DNA of 5,701 bases, taken from positions 1 to 5,701 of the forward strand of contig CAMDBK010000205.1 in assembly GCA_945889235.1 (NCBI GenBank), in the 5' to 3' direction. This document shows positions 1-5,701 of the stretch, in pieces (within the stretch, counting starts at the first letter, position 1; every line of letters starts with the position of its first letter). This DNA is from Chitinophaga pinensis (lineage in GTDB: Bacteria > Bacteroidota > Bacteroidia > SXHM01). The notes beneath the pieces were generated by a model. That model made no database searches. It was not told where the DNA came from and was given only the letters and a program-made list of their open reading frames with translations. Made by a program: the position numbers and the translations under genes.

Positions 1-104
1 CATTTGTGAACTGTTTTTTTGTTTTGCAAGCATGAACAAATTTGCCGCTTTTTAATACTAATCATTACTTTTTCGGCAGATTTTTATCACCTGTATTTTC
101 AACA

Positions 105-253
105 ATGTCAATAAAATCACCTGTTATAGACAATTTGAGGGGCGACTAAATAGAAGAGCCCTACCAAGTTTAGAAAAAAGCCTTTTACTTCTCAATAAAA
201 AACTTACTTTATGCATCAATGAGGTTGACTCACTGGAAACTATTACCTCTTGG
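105..253 (+). pseudogene. Out-of-frame 5' part of the left-hand gene
   Basis: An ATG at 105 opens a short frame (MSIKSPVIDNLRGD) that stops at 147-149. The frame used by the downstream gene is open from position 62 but has no ATG before 254, and from about 143 to 253 it reads like protein (RLNRRALPSLEKS, then LLLLNKKLTLCINEVDSLE). One extra G in the GGGG run at 139-142 would join the two frames as NLRGRLNRRALPS and give a single protein of about 316 residues starting at 105. This suggests a one-base deletion, either a real mutation or an assembly error, rather than a true GTG start at 254. No clear ribosome binding site precedes 105, which is not unusual in Bacteroidetes. The joined reading is inference from frame continuity and was not tested against homologues. 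Confidence 0.45.
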
Positions 254-1054
254 GTGTGGAGGGTGTTTGATTTTGATGTAAAAGGGGAACCAGATTTGCC
301 TGAATATTTGTATTGGAGATCACTTTCCTTTAAAGAAAAATATGCTTATGGAAAAAATGATTCTATTGGAATAGCGTGCGGCAATAGAAGTGAGGCTTTA
401 AAGCAACTCCTTCATGACTATTTCGGGTATAAGGATTTCATAGAAATACAGTATACTTCCGTACATGTTTTTCTTTTAACAAAACTTAATAATAATCAAG
501 CATGGGTATGTGATGCTTGGTCTCCGCATGGTTTTCAAACTTCAGCAGGTAAGCTTGATTGGATATCGTACCTTTATGCTGCAAAAAACAATCCGGAATT
601 TCTTAATTCATATGATATACCATCAAGATTCGGACAAAGTGAGAATCTTCTAAATCCCGACATTATTCATCCATTTATAACTGCGATGATTGAAGGTGAT
701 TGCGAGACACTTGAGACAATAACTAATGGAAAACTTAATTCTGAAAATCCTAGCTGGAATTGGGATAATCGAGGTGTATGGTTTAACAAATATTTATTTC
801 TCTCTGAGAATCCCAATATAATTTCATTTAAAACTGTTTATTTTGATAGTTATACAAATGCAGGGTTCTCTAATAATTATCCAGGCTATAATAATATTAA
901 TATATGGTCTAATCCTGAAATACAGATAAATGTAGCAGTTCCACCCTTTACAGATTACACATGGGCGACAGGAATAATTTCTCAAATGGAACAAATTATT
1001 CAACCAAACCAACCTATCAATATTTTTTCTTCCCAAACTTCATTTTATTTTTAA
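254..1054 (+). CDS. Hypothetical protein, possible Cys-His-Asp papain/transglutaminase-like fold
   Basis: I do not recognise the family. The 266-residue frame from GTG 254 is open upstream to 62, so this start is only the first usual start codon in frame; the true N-terminus probably lies upstream (see 105-253). Cys42 in IACGNRSEALKQLL begins a helix-like stretch, His71 sits in a hydrophobic strand (SVHVFLL), and Asp87 sits in the strand WVCDAWSP. This Cys-helix, His-strand, Asp-strand order, with CDAW resembling the DPW end of related domains, fits transglutaminase-like or papain-like cysteine peptidases and deamidases. The second half (about 130-266) is rich in Asn, Trp, Tyr and Ile and matches nothing I know. 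There is no signal peptide or membrane span from the GTG start. Base composition is visibly more A/T-rich than in the genes to the right, which may mean transfer. A gene is fairly certain; the fold is a guess from motifs. Confidence 0.6.
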   Translation: MWRVFDFDVKGEPDLPEYLYWRSLSFKEKYAYGKNDSIGIACGNRSEALKQLLHDYFGYKDFIEIQYTSVHVFLLTKLNNNQAWVCDAWSPHGFQTSAGKLDWISYLYAAKNNPEFLNSYDIPSRFGQSENLLNPDIIHPFITAMIEGDCETLETITNGKLNSENPSWNWDNRGVWFNKYLFLSENPNIISFKTVYFDSYTNAGFSNNYPGYNNINIWSNPEIQINVAVPPFTDYTWATGIISQMEQIIQPNQPINIFSSQTSFYF

Positions 1055-1107
1055 TATTTCAGGAGTCATTTTTCAATAAAATACTCATCATAAAATATAC
1101 CGTTTTA

Positions 1108-1125
1108 AGCTAAATTTGTTTAGCT
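1108..1125. other. Short perfect inverted repeat between genes
   Basis: AGCTAAA (1108-1114) and TTTAGCT (1119-1125) form a perfect 7-bp stem around a TTTG loop, about 55 bases after the left-hand stop codon. Neither strand has a T run after the stem, so it is a poor intrinsic terminator. It could be a weak terminator or a protein-binding site. The left arm plus loop (1111-1118) also happens to fit TAnnTTTG. No function can be assigned. Confidence 0.3.
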
Positions 1126-1192
1126 GTAATTCAAATTTTAGAGTATCGAGCATCACTTAGGATTTCACTCGAGAAAGGAATATCTTATTTCC

Positions 1193-1200
1193 TATATTTG
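1193..1200 (+). promoter_or_regulatory. Candidate Bacteroidetes -7 promoter element for the AGMO-like/glpK pair
   Basis: TATATTTG matches the Bacteroidetes housekeeping sigma factor -7 consensus TAnnTTTG exactly. Transcription would begin around 1205-1208, leaving a leader of about 25 bases before ATG 1231. That placement would exclude TTG 1198 and ATG 1201 as starts. No good TTTG -33 element is present at the expected distance, so the match rests on one half of the promoter. It lies in the only sizeable gap before the two-gene unit, which is where a promoter is expected. Confidence 0.5.
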
Positions 1201-1230
1201 ATGCATCGTCCTATATTGAAATCAAGTGAA

Positions 1231-2451
1231 ATGAATATTAATTACATCATCTTCGCTATCCCATTTTTTCTTTTACTTATCGGCATTGAAGTGCTGGTTG
1301 ACAAAAAGAAAAAAGGAAATGCTTTTCGTTTAAATGATTCAATTGCAAACTTGAACATTGGCATTGGCGAACAAGTGATGAGCGTTTTTACCCGCGCGCT
1401 TATGCTGATGCTGTATGCTTTTGTTTACAAGTATCGCATTTATGAAATGCCCTCCAATCTCTTTACCGGCTTGGTTCTGCTTTTTGCCTTTGATTTTATT
1501 TTTTATTGGGCGCATCGTTTCGGGCATGAAATAAATATCGGTTGGGGCGGACATATTGTTCATCATTCCAGTGAAGAGTATAATCTGACAGTTGCCCTGC
1601 GTCAGCCCTGGTTTTTTTCTGCCATGACATTTTTTATGTTTCTTCCTTTGGCATGGTTTGGTTTTAAGCCGGAGTTACTTTTAATCGTTGCAGGCATTGA
1701 TATTTTGTTCCAGTTTTGGATTCATACAAAATACATTGGCAAGCTTGATTTTATAGAATTATTTCTTAACACACCTTCACATCATCGTGTGCATCACGGT
1801 GTAAACCCGCAATACATTGATAAAAATTATGCAGGCATGTTTATCATCTGGGATCGCATGTTCCGAACATTTGAAGAAGAAAAAGAAGAAGTGGTTTATG
1901 GAATCACATCTCCGGTTAAAACTTGGAATCCCGCATGGGCTAACGTGCATTACTTTTTCGACCTTATTAAAATCGGAAAACCATTTTCGCGTTTCAGTGA
2001 TAAAGTGAAATTGTTTTTCAAACATCCCGGCTGGAAACCTGATGAATTAGGAGGAACAGAATTTCCGCAAAAAGTAGATAAAAGCACCTACAAAAAATTT
2101 GATTTTGTTTACAACCCGGCAATCAACAAATATGTATTGGTGCAGTTTTCAATTCTTACAATGGTTATAGTAATTTATCTTGCAGTTGAAAAGCAAATGC
2201 AGTTCTGGAAAAATCTTAGTGCAGCAATTTATTTAATTCTTACGCTAACGGTTATGGCTACTATGTTTGAAAACAAGCGCTGGACTTTTATTTTCGAGAA
2301 TATTAGGCTTATGCTTTTTCCGTTAATTATTTTTTTGATGCCGATTAATCATCTGGCGCAATTAGTTTTAACACACATTGCATTTCTTTCTTCCGTTGTT
2401 TTTATTTTCTGGAATTCAAGATTGCAAAATCCACAATTTGTAAAATCATAA
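1231..2451 (+). CDS. AGMO-like fatty acid hydroxylase/sterol desaturase family membrane protein
   Basis: Predicted di-iron, integral membrane oxygenase of 406 residues. The histidine clusters of the superfamily are intact: HRFGH (95-99) followed at once by Glu100, HIVHH (108-112), and HHRVHH (184-189). The surroundings, GHE.NIGWGGHIVHHSSE.YNL, ALRQ, NTPSHHRVHHG, IDKNYAGMFIIWDRMF.TFE and VVYG, resemble animal alkylglycerol monooxygenase (TMEM195) more than plain sterol desaturases. AGMO cleaves 1-O-alkylglycerols with O2 and tetrahydrobiopterin to a fatty aldehyde and glycerol. Hydrophobic spans lie near 4-22, 49-66, 77-94, 126-145 and 148-165, with four more near 301-319, 328-346, 358-372 and 374-394, so the AGMO-like C-terminal membrane block is present. 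The frame also allows TTG 1198 and ATG 1201; ATG 1231 is preferred because a -7 promoter element overlaps the earlier starts and it puts the first span at the N-terminus. glpK follows after 7 bases, which supports glycerol as product. Substrate and pterin use are inferred; another lipid hydroxylase activity is possible. Confidence 0.88.
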   Translation: MNINYIIFAIPFFLLLIGIEVLVDKKKKGNAFRLNDSIANLNIGIGEQVMSVFTRALMLMLYAFVYKYRIYEMPSNLFTGLVLLFAFDFIFYWAHRFGHEINIGWGGHIVHHSSEEYNLTVALRQPWFFSAMTFFMFLPLAWFGFKPELLLIVAGIDILFQFWIHTKYIGKLDFIELFLNTPSHHRVHHGVNPQYIDKNYAGMFIIWDRMFRTFEEEKEEVVYGITSPVKTWNPAWANVHYFFDLIKIGKPFSRFSDKVKLFFKHPGWKPDELGGTEFPQKVDKSTYKKFDFVYNPAINKYVLVQFSILTMVIVIYLAVEKQMQFWKNLSAAIYLILTLTVMATMFENKRWTFIFENIRLMLFPLIIFLMPINHLAQLVLTHIAFLSSVVFIFWNSRLQNPQFVKS

Positions 2452-2458
2452 AAAGTAT

Positions 2459-3949
2459 ATGACTAAAAAATACATCCTCGCTTTAGATCAGGGAACAACC
2501 AGCTCAAGAGCCATTTTATTTGACAAAGATTGTAACATCAAAAATGTTGCGCAGAAAGAATTCCGACAAATTTTTCCTCAGTCGGGATGGGTGGAACACG
2601 ACCCCATGGAAATCTGGCAAACGCAAATGGAAACAGCGCGCGAGGTGATAAAATCTGCAGGTATTTATATCAATGAAATTGCTGCAATCGGTATTACCAA
2701 CCAACGTGAAACTACGGTGGTGTGGGATAAAAAAACCGGCATGCCGGTTTACAATGCAATCGTTTGGCAGGACCGCAGAACAGCTTCTATCTGTGATGCA
2801 TTGAAGAAAAAAGGATTGGAGAAGTATGTGAAAGAAAACACCGGATTAGTGATTGATGCCTATTTCTCAGGCACAAAAGTGAAATGGATTTTAGACAATG
2901 TAAAAGGTTCAAAACAAAAAGCAGAAAAAGGGGAATTGCTTTTCGGCACCATTGATACATGGCTGCTCTGGAACCTGACAGGTGGCAAAGTTCACGTAAC
3001 AGATTATTCCAATGCTTCACGCACCTTGGTTTATAATATCGCGAAAAAAGAATGGGATAAAAAGTTATTGAAAGAACTTGGAATTCCTGAATCTATGCTG
3101 CCCAAAGTAAAAGATTCATCTTGTGTTTATGGCGAAACAAAATTGTTTGACAACATCGCTATTCCTATTGCGGGCATTGCAGGCGACCAGCAGGCAGCCT
3201 TGTTCGGACAACATTGTTTTGAACCCGGCATGGCAAAAAACACTTACGGAACGGGTTGTTTTATGTTGATGAACACGGGCGCGAAAATGGTGAAATCTAA
3301 AAATGGGTTGCTCACCACCATCGCATGGGGAGTAAATGGAAAAGTAGAATATGCTTTGGAAGGAAGCATATTTATTGCCGGTGCAGCAATACAATGGTTG
3401 CGTGACGGACTTAAAATTTTAGACTCGGCTCCTGACTCAGAATATTATGCCATGAAAGTTAAAGACACAGAAGGAGTGTATGTAGTTCCTGCATTTGCCG
3501 GGCTTGGCGCACCGTATTGGGATATGTATGCACGCGGAGCAATTTTTGGCTTGACAAGAGGAAGCAGTAAATCGCATATCATTCGCGCAACATTGGAGTC
3601 GCTGGCTTACCAGACACGTGATGTGTTGAGCGCCATGGAAATTGATTCAAATGTGAAACTGAAAGAACTGAATGTGGATGGAGGAGCTTGTGCAAATAAT
3701 TTGCTCATGCAATTTCAGTCCGATATTCTTGGCGTAAAAGTAAATCGTCCGAAAGTGATTGAAACTACTGCCTTGGGTGCAGCATTGCTTGCAGGACTTG
3801 CGGTAGGTTTTTATCAGAAAGATAAACTGGCTAAAAGCAAAAAACCTGATGCGGTTTTTACTCCTTCAATGGAAAAAGCAAAACGCGAAAAACTTTACAA
3901 AGGCTGGCAGAAAGCGGTGAAACGCACGATGGACTGGGAGAAAGAATAA
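2459..3949 (+). CDS. glpK: Glycerol kinase
   Basis: Cytoplasmic FGGY-family kinase making sn-glycerol-3-phosphate from glycerol and ATP. At 496 residues it is full length. The N-terminal phosphate-binding motif ALDQGTTSSR (8-17) is present. Glycerol-binding residues known from E. coli GlpK are conserved: Arg83-Glu84 in NQRETT, Tyr135, and Asp243-Gln244 in AGDQQAALFGQ, where Asp243 is the catalytic base. NTYGTGCFMLMNTG (261-274), GLGAPYWD (348-355), ARGAIFGLTRG (358-368) and the nucleotide-site DGGACANNLLMQF (407-419) follow in order. The region before the catalytic Asp (225-236) lacks the Gly-rich GGKGGTR loop that binds fructose-1,6-bisphosphate in E. coli, and Leu229 appears to sit where Firmicute enzymes have the HPr-phosphorylated His, so neither classic control seems present. 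The ATG lies 7 bases after the AGMO-like stop with no room for a promoter, so the two are probably one transcript. No glpF or glpD is visible. Confidence 0.97.
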   Translation: MTKKYILALDQGTTSSRAILFDKDCNIKNVAQKEFRQIFPQSGWVEHDPMEIWQTQMETAREVIKSAGIYINEIAAIGITNQRETTVVWDKKTGMPVYNAIVWQDRRTASICDALKKKGLEKYVKENTGLVIDAYFSGTKVKWILDNVKGSKQKAEKGELLFGTIDTWLLWNLTGGKVHVTDYSNASRTLVYNIAKKEWDKKLLKELGIPESMLPKVKDSSCVYGETKLFDNIAIPIAGIAGDQQAALFGQHCFEPGMAKNTYGTGCFMLMNTGAKMVKSKNGLLTTIAWGVNGKVEYALEGSIFIAGAAIQWLRDGLKILDSAPDSEYYAMKVKDTEGVYVVPAFAGLGAPYWDMYARGAIFGLTRGSSKSHIIRATLESLAYQTRDVLSAMEIDSNVKLKELNVDGGACANNLLMQFQSDILGVKVNRPKVIETTALGAALLAGLAVGFYQKDKLAKSKKPDAVFTPSMEKAKREKLYKGWQKAVKRTMDWEKE

Positions 3950-3958
3950 GGACCTATC

Positions 3959-3983
3959 TGTCACTTCGGGCGTAGTTGAGAAG
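3959..3983. repeat. Possible degenerate copy of a Bacteroidetes intergenic palindromic repeat
   Basis: The stretch TGTCACTTCGGGCG/TAGTTGAGAAG between two convergent genes resembles a short repeat, roughly CACTTCGAGCGNAGTCGAGAAG, that I recall as scattered between genes in Bacteroidetes genomes. The arms CTTCGG and TTG(AG)AAG still pair as RNA through two G-U wobbles and a two-base bulge. There is no T run after it on the plus strand, so it is not a standard terminator for glpK, though a hairpin at the meeting point of convergent genes could protect or end transcripts. Only one copy is in this window, so repeat status rests on memory. Confidence 0.4.
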
Positions 3984-3995
3984 CAAAAAAAAGAA

Positions 3996-4310
3996 TTATT
4001 CAAAAGTATATTCCACATTTTCACAGACCGAGAACGCCTGTACTTCTTCCCACTTCAACGTGTCGGCAAAAGTAGAGCCTTCAGTTTTTGCACCAAAAGT
4101 ATGTGAGCCTATATTGACTTCCAGTGTTTCATTGGTAAGTTCAATCATATCATACAAATAAACTCCGTCAAAATAAAACTGAATTGGATTTATGGTTTGA
4201 TTAGTAATAATAAGGGTTGCTGTACTATTTTTTTCACAAACCCGTTTTTCGCACGATGAAAAAACAGTGAGTAAAAACAAAATAAAAACAGATGGAATAA
4301 AATTTTTCAT
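3996..4310 (-). CDS. Small lipoprotein of unknown function
   Basis: Predicted 104-residue protein. ATG at 4310 is chosen over a TTG 36 bases upstream because it places the signal peptide at the N-terminus: Met-Lys-Asn, a hydrophobic core (FIPSVFILFLLTVF), then SSC with Cys20 as the likely lipidated residue. The mature part (about 85 residues) looks all-beta: TATLIITNQT, IQFYFDGVYL, TLEVNIGSHTFGAK and CENVEYTFE. The pattern of a short carrier strand, DG turn and GxHTF strand loosely recalls PEGA-type beta-sandwich domains. Cys25 and Cys96 could form a disulfide. After lipidation the sequence is EKRVC, with no acidic Bacteroidetes surface-export signal, so a periplasm-facing lipoprotein is more likely. 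It starts 42 bases after the stop of the PLC-like gene with no terminator seen between, so the two are probably co-transcribed. No family is recognised. Confidence 0.75.
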   Translation of the reverse strand: MKNFIPSVFILFLLTVFSSCEKRVCEKNSTATLIITNQTINPIQFYFDGVYLYDMIELTNETLEVNIGSHTFGAKTEGSTFADTLKWEEVQAFSVCENVEYTFE

Positions 4311-4352
4311 CTCAACAAAGTAGAAAAAATTATTTCTAAAAAGCAAAACCGA

Positions 4353-5546
4353 TTACTCTTTTAGTATTCCAATTCCTTGTTTATCGGCAGCTGAAACAGG
4401 ATTTATTCTTGCCAGTTCCTGATTAGGAAACCGTACCTGATAATCTGTCCAGCCACTGTCTCCGGCCACTCCGCGCGGGTCAGATTTGTAATAATCTGTG
4501 GAAATAATTTGTGCACCACTGCTAAATGCAGCATTCATGTTTGAATAATCTCCTGTTCTTGCCTGATCTGTGTTTTCATCAGAACGTGTTCTTACCATAT
4601 AACCTGCTGCAACCGTTTGTGTTATTTCAGCAACATCTGTTATTGGGCTGTTTAAAAGTACAAAAGCAGTTTCCGGGTTTCCGGCATCTGAAAAAATAAA
4701 AACAGCGCGTCCTTCTAATACCGGATGCCCTGAAAGATAAGGATCAATAGCCTGACCTTCCATTACAAAAATTACTTTTCCTCTTGAATTGCCAAGCATT
4801 GGCCAGGCGCCATTTTCAGCTGCTTCACTAAGGGTAGAATAATTTCCTCTGAATTTATCTGGAGTAATAACCTTGTCTAAGGTTTCACCAAAAACAGATT
4901 TTATTTCTTCGTCAATCGCATCAGCACCCGCAGCATCAAAGGGAACAGGAATTGTTAAAGTAAAACCCGAAAGAGCAACAGCATCTGTCTTTGATTCAAT
5001 ATGAATGAGAATGGGAAGATGCCGCGGATGAGCATCAGACCAGTTTTTTATTACGGTTAGTGCACTTACAAACGTGTAGTAGTTTGTCATGTAATCAAAA
5101 TCAGGAACGTGAAGAATTTTCATTCCCGGTGCCTGCAGCTCTGCTATTCCGCAATTGATGGGCTGATTAACCAATCCGTTTGCTCTGCGCATATTAAATT
5201 TATTTCCGTTGGGGTCATAATAAATATCCAATTCAACTGCCCTGATTCCAAAATCATTGAACTGTTGGTCAAGCGGAAGATGTGAATAATCCCAGCCGTT
5301 GGGGTCATATTGTGCAGGAAGTAAACCACTAAGATTTTGGACAAAATTGTACATGGGCTCATAGGTATGCAACCGGTAACTGTTGTGACTTCCGATTACC
5401 TGCAACTGATTTATTTTTAAATAATCGGTTGTATCCCATGGAACAGGTTCGTTTGCTGTAAGAGCAGTATCTTTTCTGCACGAAGGAATTGAAATACTTA
5501 AAAATACAAGTGAAATAAAAAGGAAGATAAAACTGATAAAGCGCAT
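4353..5546 (-). CDS. Calcium-dependent PI-PLC-like phosphodiesterase, lipoprotein
   Basis: Predicted 397-residue lipoprotein of the bacterial Ca2+-dependent phosphoinositide phospholipase C-like family (PLC-like TIM barrel). These enzymes cut the phosphodiester of phosphatidylinositol or related lipids, releasing diacylglycerol and the head group. A signal peptide (1-22) ends at IPSC with Cys23 as the lipidation site; RKD follows, without an acidic surface-export signal. The barrel opens with QVIGSHNSYRLH (49-60), with first catalytic His54 and metal-binding Asn55. ELD (105-107) supplies metal ligands, His146 in KILHVPDFDY is the probable second catalytic His, and Glu184/Lys186 lie in ILIHIESK. 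The late motif VRTRSDENT...AR.GDY (318-334) and GAQIISTDYY (344-353) are typical of the final barrel strands. The start is the first ATG and gives a full signal peptide; no Shine-Dalgarno is visible. The substrate is not set by sequence; a glycerophosphodiesterase-like activity is the main alternative. A small lipoprotein gene lies 42 bases downstream on the same strand. Confidence 0.85.
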   Translation of the reverse strand: MRFISFIFLFISLVFLSISIPSCRKDTALTANEPVPWDTTDYLKINQLQVIGSHNSYRLHTYEPMYNFVQNLSGLLPAQYDPNGWDYSHLPLDQQFNDFGIRAVELDIYYDPNGNKFNMRRANGLVNQPINCGIAELQAPGMKILHVPDFDYMTNYYTFVSALTVIKNWSDAHPRHLPILIHIESKTDAVALSGFTLTIPVPFDAAGADAIDEEIKSVFGETLDKVITPDKFRGNYSTLSEAAENGAWPMLGNSRGKVIFVMEGQAIDPYLSGHPVLEGRAVFIFSDAGNPETAFVLLNSPITDVAEITQTVAAGYMVRTRSDENTDQARTGDYSNMNAAFSSGAQIISTDYYKSDPRGVAGDSGWTDYQVRFPNQELARINPVSAADKQGIGILKE

Positions 5547-5634
5547 AAAATGATTTTATATATAAAGCTAAATGTATTGAATTACTTAATATTCTGATAA
5601 TAATTGTGTACTAATTCTATTTCAAAATGTTTGG

Positions 5635-5670
5635 AAAACAAAAAATCCTCCTGAAATGTGGAGGATTTTT
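5635..5670 (-). terminator. Intrinsic terminator after the minus-strand tRNA
   Basis: A perfect 11-bp inverted repeat (AAAAATCCTCC at 5641-5651 and GGAGGATTTTT at 5660-5670) encloses an 8-base loop. Read on the minus strand the G/C-rich stem core ends in TTTTTTGTTTT, a good U tract. It begins two bases after the tRNA 3' end, so it most likely ends the tRNA transcript and insulates the PLC-like gene. On the plus strand the T run is shorter. Confidence 0.8.
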
Positions 5671-5671
5671 G

Positions 5672-5701
5672 TTGACCTACTAGGGCTCGAACCTAGACTC
5701 T
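5672..5701 (-). tRNA. Partial tRNA, 3' end only (isotype not determined)
   Basis: On the minus strand the sequence ends with a standard T arm: stem CTAGG (5696-5692), 7-base loop TTCGAGC (5691-5685), stem CCTAG (5684-5680). It is followed by a 7-base acceptor strand TAGGTCA (5679-5673) and discriminator A (5672). CCA is not encoded; the next bases are CAA. The anticodon, D arm and 5' acceptor strand lie outside the window. The implied 5' acceptor TGACCTA and the A discriminator would suit a Bacteroidetes tRNA-Gln, but that is only a guess from memory. Confidence 0.85.

Noticed and set aside
1..33. Possible start of a minus-strand gene (ATG at 33, MLAKQKNSSQM to the left edge)
   Set aside because: Only eleven codons are in the window and no promoter or ribosome binding site supports them; it cannot be told from chance.
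1061..1065. AGGAG resembling a ribosome binding site
   Set aside because: No start codon with an open frame follows; the frame after it stops within a few codons.
1146..1172. TCGAG...CTCGA inverted repeat upstream of the AGMO-like gene
   Set aside because: The arms are only 5 bp with a 17-base loop, expected by chance; no second sign of an operator.
1870..1893. Purine-rich GAA/AAA tract inside the AGMO-like gene
   Set aside because: It encodes an acidic/basic EEEKEEV loop in frame and matches the charged loop after TFE in relatives; not a separate repeat element.
5563..5576. Minus-strand near-matches to TAnnTTTG (TACATTTA, TAGCTTTA) before the PLC-like gene
   Set aside because: Each misses the final G and no -33 TTTG is present at the right spacing, so a promoter here is plausible from position but not supported by sequence.
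5672..5701. tRNA 3' end as an integration (att) site
   Set aside because: No second copy of the tRNA 3' sequence and no integrase or phage gene occur in the window.

Overview
The window looks like chromosomal DNA of a Bacteroidetes-type bacterium, probably environmental. The signs are an A/T-rich composition, start codons without clear Shine-Dalgarno sites, one good match to the Bacteroidetes -7 promoter element (TAnnTTTG), two lipoprotein signal peptides of the kind common in that phylum, and a tRNA without an encoded CCA. These are inferences from sequence style; no marker gene fixes the taxon.

Layout, left to right. Positions 105-1054 (+) hold an unrecognised, very A/T- and Asn-rich protein gene whose 5' end seems shifted by one base in a G run at 139-142. 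It carries Cys, His and Asp in the order and spacing of a papain/transglutaminase-like fold. Positions 1231-2451 (+) encode a multi-membrane-span fatty acid hydroxylase/sterol desaturase superfamily protein that closely resembles animal alkylglycerol monooxygenase (AGMO). Seven bases later, 2459-3949 (+) encodes a complete glycerol kinase (GlpK). A convergent two-gene unit on the minus strand follows: a calcium-dependent PI-PLC-like lipoprotein (5546-4353) and then a small lipoprotein of unknown function (4310-3996). The right edge has the 3' end of a minus-strand tRNA (5701-5672) followed by an intrinsic terminator (5670-5635).

How the genes may work together. AGMO splits alkylglycerol ether lipids into a fatty aldehyde and glycerol, and GlpK converts glycerol to glycerol-3-phosphate. 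A tight AGMO-glpK pair therefore reads as a compact ether-lipid salvage route. The neighbouring PLC-like lipoprotein acts on phospholipid head groups outside the cytoplasm, so the middle and right of the window share a lipid-breakdown theme. The link between the two strands is inference only. The left-hand gene has no evident connection and may be a recent arrival.
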